Shown here: positions 15,848 to 24,507 of the stretch, one piece after another | Layout of the letters: every line of letters begins with the position of its first letter | How positions within the stretch are numbered: the first letter of the stretch is position 1 | Source of the DNA: CAYNSB01 sp964399625 | Lineage (GTDB): Bacteria; Planctomycetota; Phycisphaerae; Phycisphaerales; UBA1924 | Direction of reading: 5' to 3' | DNA length: 46,009 nt | Assembly (NCBI GenBank): GCA_964399625.1 | Contig: CAYNSB010000033.1 | Location: 1-46,009, forward strand | Position numbers and translations under genes: made by a program | Notes under the pieces: model-generated | What the model saw: the letters and a program-made list of their open reading frames with translations, nothing else | Told to the model about the DNA's origin: nothing | Database searches by the model: none

Positions 15848-16282
15848 GACGACTCGGTAGGAGCGCAAGGGCCCCCCTCCCCGGGGCAAGGAGCGCCGAG
15901 ATGGCCGGGCCCGAACCCCCGTCGCTGAATTATTGATCGCATTCGCGCCCGCTGCGGATTTGGCATCGGCCCGTGCGCAGAACGATTTTCTATGGGGTGG
16001 GAGGGGGGGAACCGTACAGCAAGTGCCGAGGTTATCGATGGCTCGCAACTCCCGGCCATTTTTGGTCGTGTCCGTCGGTGATCATCGATTAGTGCGACGA
16101 CTGGCACCTCGGGAAACGCCCACGTGCAACGTGGTCATCCTGTCGGTGCATCCATCCCATCCGCCCACGCGCTGATAATGGGGCACGGGTAGCAGGCTGA
16201 TCCCCTGCGAACGGACGGGCGACGGACGTGGATCACCATCCCCACGGCCGCGCCCGACCGACCCGGACATGGATGGTGACAC
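15848..16282. other. Intergenic region without a recognised gene
   Basis: No convincing coding region is seen here. A G-rich tract occurs near 16001-16011. A pair of short complementary segments (CCGAGGT near 16028 and ACCTCGG near 16107) could form a long-range stem. The region probably carries the promoter for the hypothetical gene at 16283. Confidence 0.4.
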
Positions 16283-17173
16283 ATGGCAGTGAAGCCGGAC
16301 GATTTGCTACCGCTCGTTCGAGTCCTGACATCGATGTCCAACGCCTGCTCGGTCGCAGAGCACTTGGCTCAGACAGTTGAGCAGGTTGAACGCCTGTATC
16401 CCGAGTCTGAGGGACCCTACGACCCGTATGACTTCTATGTGCCCACGAGCAGTGTTGATGGACTGGCACTGAACAACCCCAACTGGCGTGATCGTGCCCC
16501 GCCGCATACGCACGCCGCCCGGCGTCTGGCGATCGACCTCACGTTGAAGCTACGCGCCACCACGGACGTGGGGTGCAGTGCAGTATCGGCGGCGGCCGCG
16601 CTGATGGACAGTCCCGCAGAATCCGCAGATCGGAGATGGAGCACGCGCGCCACCTCGTTGCTGCGCAAATTGCGGGCAGCGCCGCGTAGCGGAGACTGCG
16701 GCGACATCGCTCCATCGGCTCTGCCCATGATCCACGCAGGCGTACCGAAGGCGCTGCGCGACGCCTATTTCCTCATCGGTGAGTGCATAGAAGCGGTGAA
16801 ATCGGTGATGATGGTCCGGCAGGATTCCCAGTCAATCCCGCCAGCTGATCAGAAGGAACAACGTGCAACTCCTCCAAGTGCAAGCGACGGGGATATCGGC
16901 AGATTCCGGGATGCCCGCTGGATTAGCAAAGCTACGGGCGGGGGATTGACAGGGGATGCCCTGAGCAAGATGCGCCGCCGGAACACCTTGCACAATGTCA
17001 GACGGCAGGGCCGACGCCCGCTCTATGACGTGTACGAGGTCGCTGAGGCTCGGACCCAATACGCGTGCGTGCTCATGGACGCACTAAGCGAAAATGCCGA
17101 CTTCCGAACTCCGCGCCGCGCAGAGCGCAAAGACCGGACGAAGCCCGACAAAGCCGGACAAAGGCCGACGTAG
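16283..17173 (+). CDS. Hypothetical element protein with possible C-terminal HTH
   Basis: This 296-aa protein has no recognised family. The first 180 residues are mostly helical with no membrane segment (LLPLVRVLTSMSNACSVAEHLAQ at the start, LTLKLRATTDV, AYFLIGECIEAVKSVM). Near residue 210 a segment with ISKATGGGLTGDALSKMRRR followed by RRQGRRPLYDVYEVAEA looks like a helix-turn-helix plus a short beta wing, as in small replication or excision control proteins. The C-terminus is basic and low complexity (RKDRTKPDKAGQ). It sits upstream of two HTH genes and the primase gene, so replication or regulatory control is plausible but unproven. Confidence 0.6.
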   Translation: MAVKPDDLLPLVRVLTSMSNACSVAEHLAQTVEQVERLYPESEGPYDPYDFYVPTSSVDGLALNNPNWRDRAPPHTHAARRLAIDLTLKLRATTDVGCSAVSAAAALMDSPAESADRRWSTRATSLLRKLRAAPRSGDCGDIAPSALPMIHAGVPKALRDAYFLIGECIEAVKSVMMVRQDSQSIPPADQKEQRATPPSASDGDIGRFRDARWISKATGGGLTGDALSKMRRRNTLHNVRRQGRRPLYDVYEVAEARTQYACVLMDALSENADFRTPRRAERKDRTKPDKAGQRPT

Positions 17174-17230
17174 TCCGCCAACTCGGTGGTTCGCGCTCGA
17201 GATCAGCCAGCGCCCTGCGAAAGTGCTGGC

Positions 17231-17431
17231 ATGACCAACACGTCACCCCAGCACCTCATAAGCTCGCGCGAGATGAGCGCCCGGGTTGGAGTTGCACCTT
17301 CAACGATTGTGCGTTGGGCGCGTCGGGGACGGATTCCATCCCTGCGTCTGTCCGCGCGTTGCATCCGATTCGACCCCCAAGCGGTGTTCGCCGCTCTATC
17401 GAGTTCGGGGAAGGGGGTGGCGCGTGGCTGA
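17231..17431 (+). CDS. Small helix-turn-helix DNA-binding protein (excisionase/MerR-like fold)
   Basis: The 66-aa product contains one HTH_17-type domain: LISSREMSARVGVAPSTIV as the helix-turn-helix, WARRGRIPSLRL as the wing entry, and IRFDPQAVFAAL as the closing helix. Proteins of this kind serve as excisionases or as regulators in integrative elements. The ATG at 17231 is chosen because it gives the normal domain length; the in-frame upstream region adds unrelated residues. It overlaps the next HTH gene by 8 bp. Confidence 0.75.
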   Translation: MTNTSPQHLISSREMSARVGVAPSTIVRWARRGRIPSLRLSARCIRFDPQAVFAALSSSGKGVARG

Positions 17432-17666
17432 ATTGCCCACCACACCCGGCGCGGTCCCGCTGCTGATCGACGCCAAGGCGGCGTGCGCCGTGTTGGCTAT
17501 CGGTGAGCGGAGGCTGTGGTCGCTGTCGACCTGCCGCGCGATCCCGTCGTACACGATTGGACGGTCACGCCGGTACTGCCCCGACGAGCTGCGGGCGTGG
17601 GTTCGGGCCGGATGCCCCTGCGACGCCGGTGCGGGTGATCGAGTGCGGAAGGGGGTGAGCCAGTGA
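17424..17666 (+). CDS. Small helix-turn-helix protein (AlpA/excisionase-like)
   Basis: This 80-aa product, started at GTG 17424, has a second HTH_17-like domain: LLIDAKAACAVLAIGERRL, then WSLSTCRAIPSYTIGRSRRY as turn and wing, then CPDELRAWVRAG. It overlaps the stop of the preceding HTH gene and its own stop overlaps the primase start (GTGA). The three genes are therefore an operon. A role in directing excision or controlling the replication gene is likely by context. Confidence 0.75.
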   Translation: MAELPTTPGAVPLLIDAKAACAVLAIGERRLWSLSTCRAIPSYTIGRSRRYCPDELRAWVRAGCPCDAGAGDRVRKGVSQ

Positions 17667-19504
17667 ACGCGCCATCCTTCGACAAAGCGGCCGGGTTGGC
17701 GGGCTGGGCGAGCGGCGACGGTGGAGACTCTCGCGTTGATCGCGCACGCTCGTGTGCGGTTCCCCAAGAGGACTTCAACACGCAGAAGACGAACAAACCA
17801 TCGTCATCGCCAACTCTGGATAGTCCCGGCGACACGAGCGGCACCGCGCCCCCTATTCCGGTCGGCATCTCCCACGACGCGTGGGACGCGATCGGCGCGC
17901 AACCCTGCGGAAACGGATGGAAGATCCCCGAGCGCAACGCCGCGGGCGAAGTGATCGGCTGGGCGATCCGAAGGGCTGACGGATCGAAATCGTTCCAGGC
18001 CGGTGGCAAGCGCGGTCTGACCATGCGTTGGCCCCTCGATGCATATGCGGGTTCGTCGAACGCCGACCCCTTGTTCATCGTCGAGGGTCAGACCGACACG
18101 GCGGCGGGGATCGGGCTGGGCTTGGACATGATCGGGCGACCGTCTGCGAATGGTGGCGGCGACATTCTGGCCGAGTTGCTGTGTGGTCGGCACGTGTGCA
18201 TCATTGCCGAGAACGACGCCCGCGCGGGCAGGTACGGCGCGGAGAGCATCGCGGCCCGAATCGCGACCGATTGTGCATCGGTGCGGATCATGTTCCCGCC
18301 GGCGGGCGTGAAAGACCTTCGCGAGTGGGTTCGAGGCGGAGCAACGCGCGCGGACGTGATAGCGGCGGCGGCCAAGGCGGCTCGCGTGAATCCCCCGCCG
18401 GCTGATGGCGCGCCGGTCATCGTGCGACTGTCGGACGTGAAGCCCGAGCCTATCGCGTGGTTGTGGCCCGGTCGGATAGCGCTGGGCAAACTCACCCTCA
18501 TCGCCGGCGATCCCGGCTTGGGCAAGTCGTTTCTGACGTTGGACATGGCCGCACGGGTGTCGCGGGGCCGGGCGTGGCCCGATGCGCCCGACGTGGCAAC
18601 GACGGCTGGCGGGGTGGTCCTGCTGAGCGCCGAAGATGGGATCGCGGACACGATCCGCCCGCGCTTGGACGCGGCGGGTGCGGACGTGGACCGGATCGCG
18701 GCGCTTGAGGCGATTGCGTCGGTGGGGACCAACGGACGGAAAGGGGCCCGCATGTTCGACCTGTCGCGCGACCTGCCCGCGCTGGAAGCTGCGATCCGAT
18801 CGGTGGAAGGTTGCCAGCTGGTAGTGATCGACCCCGTGACGGCGTACCTGGGCGGCGTCGATTCGCACAATAATGCGGAGATACGTGGGCTGCTGGCACC
18901 CCTGAGCGCGATCGCGGAGCGGCATGGGGTGGCAGTGGTCGCGGTCACGCACCTGAACAAGTCTGGCGGGGGGCCCGCGATCTACCGGGGGATGGGATCG
19001 ATCGCGTTCACGGCGGCGGCGCGCGCGGCGTGGGTGGTGAGCAAAGACAAGGACGACCCACGCCGGCGGCTGCTGCTGCCGATCAAGAACAACATCGCCC
19101 CGGACACGGGCGGGCTGGCGTACCGGATCGAACCCCTGGGCGTGGATGTTGGCCCGGTGGTCGCGTGGGAATCCGACCCCGTAAACGTGAGCGCGGATGA
19201 AGCCCTTGCGGGTGGCCGTGACGACGGCGGCAGACGCACCGAGCGCGACGACGCGGCGGATTGGCTGCGCGACCTGCTGGCCCACGGCCCACGCCCGGCC
19301 CGCAGCGCGGAGCAGGACGCCCGCGACGCCGGGTATTCGATCGCCACGGTGAGGCGGGCGAAGGCGGCTCTCGGCGTGGTGTCCCGCAAGCCCACTTTCG
19401 ACGGACCGTGGGAATGGACCCTCCCCGAGGGACATGCTCAACTTCGCAAGATGCTCACCGAAGATGCTCATACCCCGGCAAGTGAGCATCTTGGGGAGAC
19501 ATAA
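17663..19504 (+). CDS. TOPRIM primase / RepA-like hexameric helicase
   Basis: This protein probably primes and unwinds the element for its own replication. The 613-aa product has a variable N-terminus, then a TOPRIM domain (LFIVEGQTDTAAGIGLGLD near residue 135, IIAENDARAGRYGAE near 185). A RepA/AAA_25-type ATPase follows with Walker A GDPGLGKS at 282-289, Walker B LVVIDPVTAYLGG near 390 and a sensor region VVAVTHLNKSGGG. A C-terminal winged-helix-like part (DAGYSIATVRRAKAALG) is also seen. The GTG at 17663 overlaps the preceding stop. Iteron-like repeats begin in its last codons and continue downstream. Confidence 0.88.
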   Translation: MNAPSFDKAAGLAGWASGDGGDSRVDRARSCAVPQEDFNTQKTNKPSSSPTLDSPGDTSGTAPPIPVGISHDAWDAIGAQPCGNGWKIPERNAAGEVIGWAIRRADGSKSFQAGGKRGLTMRWPLDAYAGSSNADPLFIVEGQTDTAAGIGLGLDMIGRPSANGGGDILAELLCGRHVCIIAENDARAGRYGAESIAARIATDCASVRIMFPPAGVKDLREWVRGGATRADVIAAAAKAARVNPPPADGAPVIVRLSDVKPEPIAWLWPGRIALGKLTLIAGDPGLGKSFLTLDMAARVSRGRAWPDAPDVATTAGGVVLLSAEDGIADTIRPRLDAAGADVDRIAALEAIASVGTNGRKGARMFDLSRDLPALEAAIRSVEGCQLVVIDPVTAYLGGVDSHNNAEIRGLLAPLSAIAERHGVAVVAVTHLNKSGGGPAIYRGMGSIAFTAAARAAWVVSKDKDDPRRRLLLPIKNNIAPDTGGLAYRIEPLGVDVGPVVAWESDPVNVSADEALAGGRDDGGRRTERDDAADWLRDLLAHGPRPARSAEQDARDAGYSIATVRRAKAALGVVSRKPTFDGPWEWTLPEGHAQLRKMLTEDAHTPASEHLGET

Positions 19505-19580
19505 GCGGAAATCCGCAGGAATCCAGTCAAGATGCTCAACGGTGGGGGAGTGAGCGCCTTTGGCGATAGTGAGCACCTTG
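19433..19580. repeat. Iteron-like repeats, candidate replication origin or control site
   Basis: An 11-bp motif AAGATGCTCAC occurs repeatedly in both orientations. Direct copies are at 19448-19458, 19461-19471 (last base T) and 19529-19539 (last base A). Inverted copies are GTGAGCATCTT at 19482-19492, GTGAGCGCCTT at 19550-19560 (two changes) and GTGAGCACCTT at 19569-19579 (one change). A partial copy ATGCTCAA lies near 19434. They lie at the 3' end of the primase-helicase gene and just before the CRISPR array, where a plasmid-like origin or autoregulatory site would be expected. Confidence 0.55.
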
Positions 19581-19671
19581 GGGACAAGGCCACGGACGCC
19601 GGCGACGACTGGGGGAAATTGTGAATTCGCACACTGGCGGACATCGAATCAAGGAATCTCATCGCGAAGCC

Positions 19672-20564
19672 CCTGCGCGCTGCTCACGGGCAGGGATCGA
19701 ATACACTCTCCTCGCGGGTCAGCCCCTCGCACTGGTAGTTGCGCGCTGTTCACGGGCAGGGATCGAATACACTGCCCTGGCCCGCGTCAGCAGCGCCCAG
19801 CAGGTTGCGCGCTGTTCACGGGCAGGGATCGAATACACTTGACAAGGCTTTGCGGTCAGTTTGAGAGACGTTGCGCGCTGTTCACGGGCAGGGATCGAAT
19901 ACACTGAATACTCACGACCCGGTAGCGCCTCCATCGTTGCGCGCTGTTCACGGGCAGGGATCGAATACACTTCGGGGCGAGCAGCCGAGCGCGTCGCGCC
20001 GGTTGCGCGCTGTTCACGGGCAGGGATCGAATACACTCACGATCCGCGCGACGCCGGGCACGTGAAGGTTGCGTGCTGTTCACGGGCAGGGATCGAATAC
20101 ACTCTTGAAGGAGGTTCTGTCATGGCACAGGTGTTGCGCGCTGTTCACGGGCAGGGATCGAATACACTCCCGAATCTGTGCAGGGTCAAGAGGCCCTAGT
20201 TGCGCGCTGTTCACGGGCAGGGATCGAATACACTCGAGGGACGCCGCGGCCACACCATCATCCCGTTGCGCGCTGTTCACGGGCAGGGATCGAATACACT
20301 GCGCGACTGGCGGATCAACACCGTGCAGCAGTTGCGCGCTGTTCACGGGCAGGGATCGAATACACTCAGCCACTGGATGTACCCGAGCGCGTTGGGGTTG
20401 CGCGCTGTTCACGGGCAGGGATCGAATACACTCAGCAACCTCCGGCATCCTCTCACTGCACTGTTGCGCGCTGTTCACGGGCAGGGATCGAATACACTCA
20501 GTACATCGGGCTCCCGTTCAAGGACGCGGTTGCGCGCTGTTCACGGGCAGGGATCGAATACACC
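19672..20564 (+). CRISPR. CRISPR array, 14 repeats and 13 spacers (type II)
   Basis: The 36-bp repeat starts GTTGCGCGCTGTTCACGGGC and ends AGGGATCGAATACACT. Repeats begin at 19672, 19738, 19804, 19870, 19936, 20002, 20068, 20133, 20199, 20265, 20331, 20397, 20463 and 20529. Spacers are 30 nt except the seventh, which is 29 nt (20104-20132). The first repeat is degenerate (changes at positions 1, 2 and 12), the seventh has a C-to-T at position 7, and the last ends ACC rather than ACT. The anti-repeat at 24508 is complementary to the plus-strand repeat, so crRNA is read left to right, and the repeat 5' end (GTTGCG) is the part kept in mature crRNA. Confidence 0.98.
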
Positions 20565-20675
20565 AGTTCCCGCACAAATTTTCGCCGGACGAGCGTCCAA
20601 GCCATGTCCGGCGCCAAGAGAGTTCCAATTCGGCTGAGGGCGACTCCGGCCGCGCTCCCACACGCTCCGCTTCTT

Positions 20676-23600
20676 TCAATCATCGAGGAGCGGCACGGCC
20701 TCTCCGAGGGGAGAGATGCGCACTTTCTTGGGCGAACTTCCTTCCTCCGCGCCAAGGCCCTTGAGCCTTGATACGGGGACTGCCACATCTTCCCGACTTG
20801 AGTCTGCGATCGCCACGCCCTCGGCTGTCTTGCGCTCGGAGGCACCCCGAGAGTCCCAGTGGTGGATGAAGTGCACGGTCTGCGGCTTGTCGATCTTGAA
20901 CACCACGAAGTACCCCGGTTCCCCGGTCTGGGGGTGCTTCATGTGCACCGTCTCGCCCTCGGAAAGTGACATCACGAATCGGCCACCGCGCGAGTCATCA
21001 TCGCCGCGATCGACGGCGGGTCGTCGCTCCGTCCGCACGCGTCTTGCTGCCTCGAACATGGGGACGACCACACCGGTCCAGCGTCCCTTCGCATCTTCGC
21101 GGATTTCGATGTGATGATTGTTCTGGCTGTCGTAGATGCGGACCGTGCGCGGGTCGGGGTCGTGACGCATACGGCGCGTGCCGGGGTCCCAGACCTTGCG
21201 AGGAATGACGATGGGATCGGAATTGGTGCGCAGTCGCACCACCGAACGGACGGGCTTGCCCGAGTCCAGCGTGAGCGTTGAGCCCGCATCGAGCTTTGCC
21301 TTCAGCTGTTTGTCCGTGAACGAGTCTGGATCGAGCCCGATCTCACGCAGTGAACGACGCAAGCGGTCGCGTAAGGCCCGATCGCGAACGACTCCCGTCT
21401 TTTCTGGTTGGACATCGTCCATCGCAGCAAGCTCTCTCCTCAGCTGTGCCTTTGTCGCGATGGAAACCGCCGAATCGTTCAGCTTTGCGGAGCGCTCGTC
21501 CCAGCCCTCCGGCACTCGAAGGTGCGCCGGTTTGAGGTTGTACACGCTCAGGCGATCGGTCGCCTTGGTTGGATCGCGGTCCCACTGCTTGAGCGTTTGA
21601 TTCCAGACGAGCACGGGCCCGTACAGGGTGTCTTTGTGCAGATGGCCGATGAGCTTCCGTCGCACCGGACGATGCGAGGCGATGAGCCCCATCCGACCCG
21701 CGGCTGTTGAGGCACTGGGATTGCCAAACACTCTTGCGAGGATCTGTTCTCGGAAGTCCTCGACGCTCTTCCCGAAGGGTGGCGGCAAAGGCATCCGACG
21801 GATGTGCGTGCCCGTGCGCGCAAAGTGCTCCTCCGCGTCCTTGGCGAGCGCGCCCAGTCGTGGCAGGATCTCTGGGGTTGTTAGAGCGATGACAGACGCG
21901 TCGATCGCGTGGTGCCGATGGTCCCCACGGTTTTTCGATGCGACTGGGCCGCCGGGCGTCGGGCTCGGCGTTGGAGCGTCCTCCGCGTGCGGGGTTGAAT
22001 CTTGGAATAGCTCCCAGTCACGGCGCAGCATCGCGGTGTATTTGCCGTGCGTGACGTAGATGCGGCGTTCTCCGCCGTGCTCGCTAGACCCTGCTTCACC
22101 GTACACGGCCGAGGAGAGATAAGCCTTGACAGCCCGCGCCGCATAGGCGGTGGCTTCGAGCTGGCCCGGAGCGAAGCCCGAATTCTCGGCGGCCTCTCTG
22201 GTGAAGTTGCGCCACTTGCTGGAATAGTCGCGTGGAGTGAAATACTCGCCCTTGGCCCACTCATGCGCCTCAAAGAGGGCCCTGGCGAACTTCGCCTGGG
22301 TGTCGAACGACTCGCCCCACCATTCGCGGGGGGACCGCTTTCGCTTTGCACGGTTGCACGCCGTGCAGCAGAGCACCTTGTTGTTCATCGAGTTGTCGCC
22401 CGAGACGCTGTAGGGCTGGATGTGATCGATCTCGCAATTCTGCCCAAGCGCGGCGATCCGCTCGGTCAACCCTGCCTGCCCGCAGTAGGGACACTCGTTC
22501 CTTTGCTGGCGCGCCAACAGCACGCGGTCCACGGCCGCACGCCTTTGCGTGTTCGACAGCCGATGCAACTCACCTCCCCATGCGTCGCTCACGGGGCCCT
22601 CGCCGACCTCGCGGCGCTGCTTGTCCCGCCAACGGTTGCGGTTGAGGATCTCGTCGCGGGTCTTACCACTCTGGGTGGCGTCGCGCGCGAACTCCAGCAC
22701 GATGCGCTCGGGCTTGCATCCGAATTTTCGGATGTACGCCACGATGTGACGGCGCACCTCGTGGATGGCTTTGCGCACCACCGGATTGGTCATGATCGGC
22801 GCGGGGGGGAGCAAGTCCGGATGTTTCTTGAGGAATCGACGGTCCTGGTGGGTGAGCGTCCTCAGACCGAAGAAGTAGCGTTTTCGTTGCTCCTCCGTGG
22901 CTGGGCGGCCGGTGGGCACGTCCATCGCCCCAGCATCCTCGGCGAACGCGCGCCGAGCCTCGATTTGTGTGGGCCATGCGCCGTCGCGGCGGCGACGCTC
23001 CATGAACGGAAGGATGTTCTGGATCGCGTGCCGCGACATGTTCAGGCGCTGTTCGAGCTTGGGGCGCGACCGCCACGCGGCGATCAGGGCGTCGATTTGG
23101 CTTGGTTGGAGGCTCCACCACCGCCCCGCGCCTCTCCGGAACGATTCATCGTCCTGAGCGCTCTCTGGATCGAACTTGAGGATCGCGCGGTTCACGCTCT
23201 CCTGCGTTCGGGGAGACAGGGCACGCCAGGATTGCTCGCCGAACACGCCGTGAACGATGCTGCGTTGGAACCAATCGACGTTGTAGTCTTTGTCTTTATC
23301 CCTGTCCTCGTAGTTGAGACGGACAGACTTGTCACGCGTCGGCAACCCGAGAGCCTTCTTGATATCCGTCGCGGTCGCTGTTCGCTTGGGGGTGCCCCGA
23401 TATCGCCCTGTCTCGTGGAGCTGGGGCGTCGAGAGCAACGTGAGGACGCGCTCGCGTTCTTCCAGTTCGAGTGGACGCTCCACGCCGCCCGCGCGCACGC
23501 GGAGATTGTTCACAGTCTCGACCACGCGGAAGCGCTGCCCGTGCATGTCCGCAATCGGAACGCACCGATCCGATGGCTCCAGGACGCATCGGCCCAGCGA

Positions 23601-24452
23601 TCCAAGATCCCACTTTGTGCGGCGTTGGCCAAACAACACGCCCCGGTGCCTCCAGTCGGCGTCCTGCGTCGGGTCGTCGAGCTCCGACCGCAGATCGTCT
23701 GTCAGAATTGCTGCCAAGGGCCCCGCACACCTTCGCTGCGACTCCCAGAGCGCGGCGAACTCACTCCGGATGAGCTCTCGGGAGGCGAAATGAGCACGCT
23801 CCGGATGATCCACGAGCAGATTGTCACGATTCCGCACGGGATCGCGCCATTCGACTGTGGATTGCGATCCTTTTGGTGCGTGCGCCGTGCGGCGTGACTC
23901 CTGGAGCAGCATCCACATGAGCTCGCCGTAGGTGCGTGCTCCGCGTGCGTGCATCGTCCGAGAGGTGTGATCGTGCGCAGCACGGGTTGCCTGCTCGTCC
24001 TCGGATTCCACCTCCTTCGCCGGCTCGTCCGAGCCCGGAGCCGGAAGGTTGAGCCCGAGCCCCCCTCTTCTCTGCGCGATATGCAGCAGAATTCTTCCGA
24101 ACTCACGCGCTTCGAGTGGTCGATCGAGCCCTTCGGCACGGAGCTGCCATGGGGTCTTGGTCGCGGTCTGGAGTAGGGCGTCCATTTCGGCCCGCGTTGC
24201 CGGGAGCAGCCCGGCTTGGGCGCAGACCCGCCAGACCGCGCGCTTTCGGGCCGCGCGACGGGCGAGCATGCGTCGGAGCATCCGCTTGGTGCGTCGGTCT
24301 CGGCCCACGGGGTCGCCTCGACCCCGGTCGGACTGCTCGACTCCGGCCGGGAAAACGCTCACGCCTAGCACGATCTCGTTTCGATCCAGGATCCACGCGG
24401 CTGAACCCACGGAGTTGGAGCCGATGTCCAGCCCGAGCACGTACCTCGTCAT
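20676..24452 (-). CDS. cas9: CRISPR-associated endonuclease Cas9, type II-C-like
   Basis: Cas9 is the RNA-guided DNA nuclease of type II systems. The 1258-aa protein keeps all catalytic motifs: RuvC-I LGLDIGSNSVG with Asp9, the Arg-rich bridge helix (RRTKRMLRRMLARRAARKR near 55-80), RuvC-II IVLEFARD with Glu587, an HNH domain with EIDHIQPYS (His677) and NKVLCCTACNRAK, and RuvC-III HRHHAIDAS with His848 and Asp851. CPYCG and CCTAC form a likely zinc site in the HNH region. The ATG at 24452 follows GGGAGG and matches the family N-terminus; 11 extra residues upstream are rejected. No cas1, cas2, csn2 or cas4 is nearby. It is divergent from the tracrRNA. Confidence 0.97.
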   Translation of the reverse strand: MTRYVLGLDIGSNSVGSAAWILDRNEIVLGVSVFPAGVEQSDRGRGDPVGRDRRTKRMLRRMLARRAARKRAVWRVCAQAGLLPATRAEMDALLQTATKTPWQLRAEGLDRPLEAREFGRILLHIAQRRGGLGLNLPAPGSDEPAKEVESEDEQATRAAHDHTSRTMHARGARTYGELMWMLLQESRRTAHAPKGSQSTVEWRDPVRNRDNLLVDHPERAHFASRELIRSEFAALWESQRRCAGPLAAILTDDLRSELDDPTQDADWRHRGVLFGQRRTKWDLGSLGRCVLEPSDRCVPIADMHGQRFRVVETVNNLRVRAGGVERPLELEERERVLTLLSTPQLHETGRYRGTPKRTATATDIKKALGLPTRDKSVRLNYEDRDKDKDYNVDWFQRSIVHGVFGEQSWRALSPRTQESVNRAILKFDPESAQDDESFRRGAGRWWSLQPSQIDALIAAWRSRPKLEQRLNMSRHAIQNILPFMERRRRDGAWPTQIEARRAFAEDAGAMDVPTGRPATEEQRKRYFFGLRTLTHQDRRFLKKHPDLLPPAPIMTNPVVRKAIHEVRRHIVAYIRKFGCKPERIVLEFARDATQSGKTRDEILNRNRWRDKQRREVGEGPVSDAWGGELHRLSNTQRRAAVDRVLLARQQRNECPYCGQAGLTERIAALGQNCEIDHIQPYSVSGDNSMNNKVLCCTACNRAKRKRSPREWWGESFDTQAKFARALFEAHEWAKGEYFTPRDYSSKWRNFTREAAENSGFAPGQLEATAYAARAVKAYLSSAVYGEAGSSEHGGERRIYVTHGKYTAMLRRDWELFQDSTPHAEDAPTPSPTPGGPVASKNRGDHRHHAIDASVIALTTPEILPRLGALAKDAEEHFARTGTHIRRMPLPPPFGKSVEDFREQILARVFGNPSASTAAGRMGLIASHRPVRRKLIGHLHKDTLYGPVLVWNQTLKQWDRDPTKATDRLSVYNLKPAHLRVPEGWDERSAKLNDSAVSIATKAQLRRELAAMDDVQPEKTGVVRDRALRDRLRRSLREIGLDPDSFTDKQLKAKLDAGSTLTLDSGKPVRSVVRLRTNSDPIVIPRKVWDPGTRRMRHDPDPRTVRIYDSQNNHHIEIREDAKGRWTGVVVPMFEAARRVRTERRPAVDRGDDDSRGGRFVMSLSEGETVHMKHPQTGEPGYFVVFKIDKPQTVHFIHHWDSRGASERKTAEGVAIADSSREDVAVPVSRLKGLGAEEGSSPKKVRISPLGEAVPLLDD

Positions 24453-24472
24453 GGAGCCTCCCGAGAGCAGAG

Positions 24473-24501
24473 TTGCGTCCACCATCTGTTTAGGGTAAAC
24501 T
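24473..24501 (+). promoter_or_regulatory. Candidate sigma70-type promoter of the tracrRNA
   Basis: TTGCGT at 24473-24478 and TAAACT at 24496-24501 are separated by exactly 17 bp. Transcription would start near 24508, the first base of the anti-repeat. The -35 match is weak, so the call rests on spacing and position. It overlaps the upstream region of the divergent cas9 gene. Confidence 0.45.
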
Positions 24502-24507
24502 ACCTCT

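Noticed and set aside
15659..16048. 129-aa minus-strand frame ending in a hydrophobic segment (IAAILGLLVLLGLVIAAANL)
   Set aside because: The start lacks a ribosome site, most of the frame is arginine-rich noise, and it overlaps the zinc-ribbon remnant. A tiny membrane peptide cannot be excluded but is not supported.
20565..20675. Search for cas1/cas2 or a leader between the array and cas9
   Set aside because: The 111 bp contain no gene and no clear AT-rich leader.
19560..20764. Several open frames on both strands through the CRISPR array
   Set aside because: They are periodic translations of the 36-bp repeat (for example repeated CSRAGIEYT or IRSLPVNSAQ) and encode no real protein.
22047..23897. 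616-aa plus-strand open frame inside cas9
   Set aside because: It is antisense to a fully conserved cas9 and has no family features; long antisense frames are expected at this GC content.
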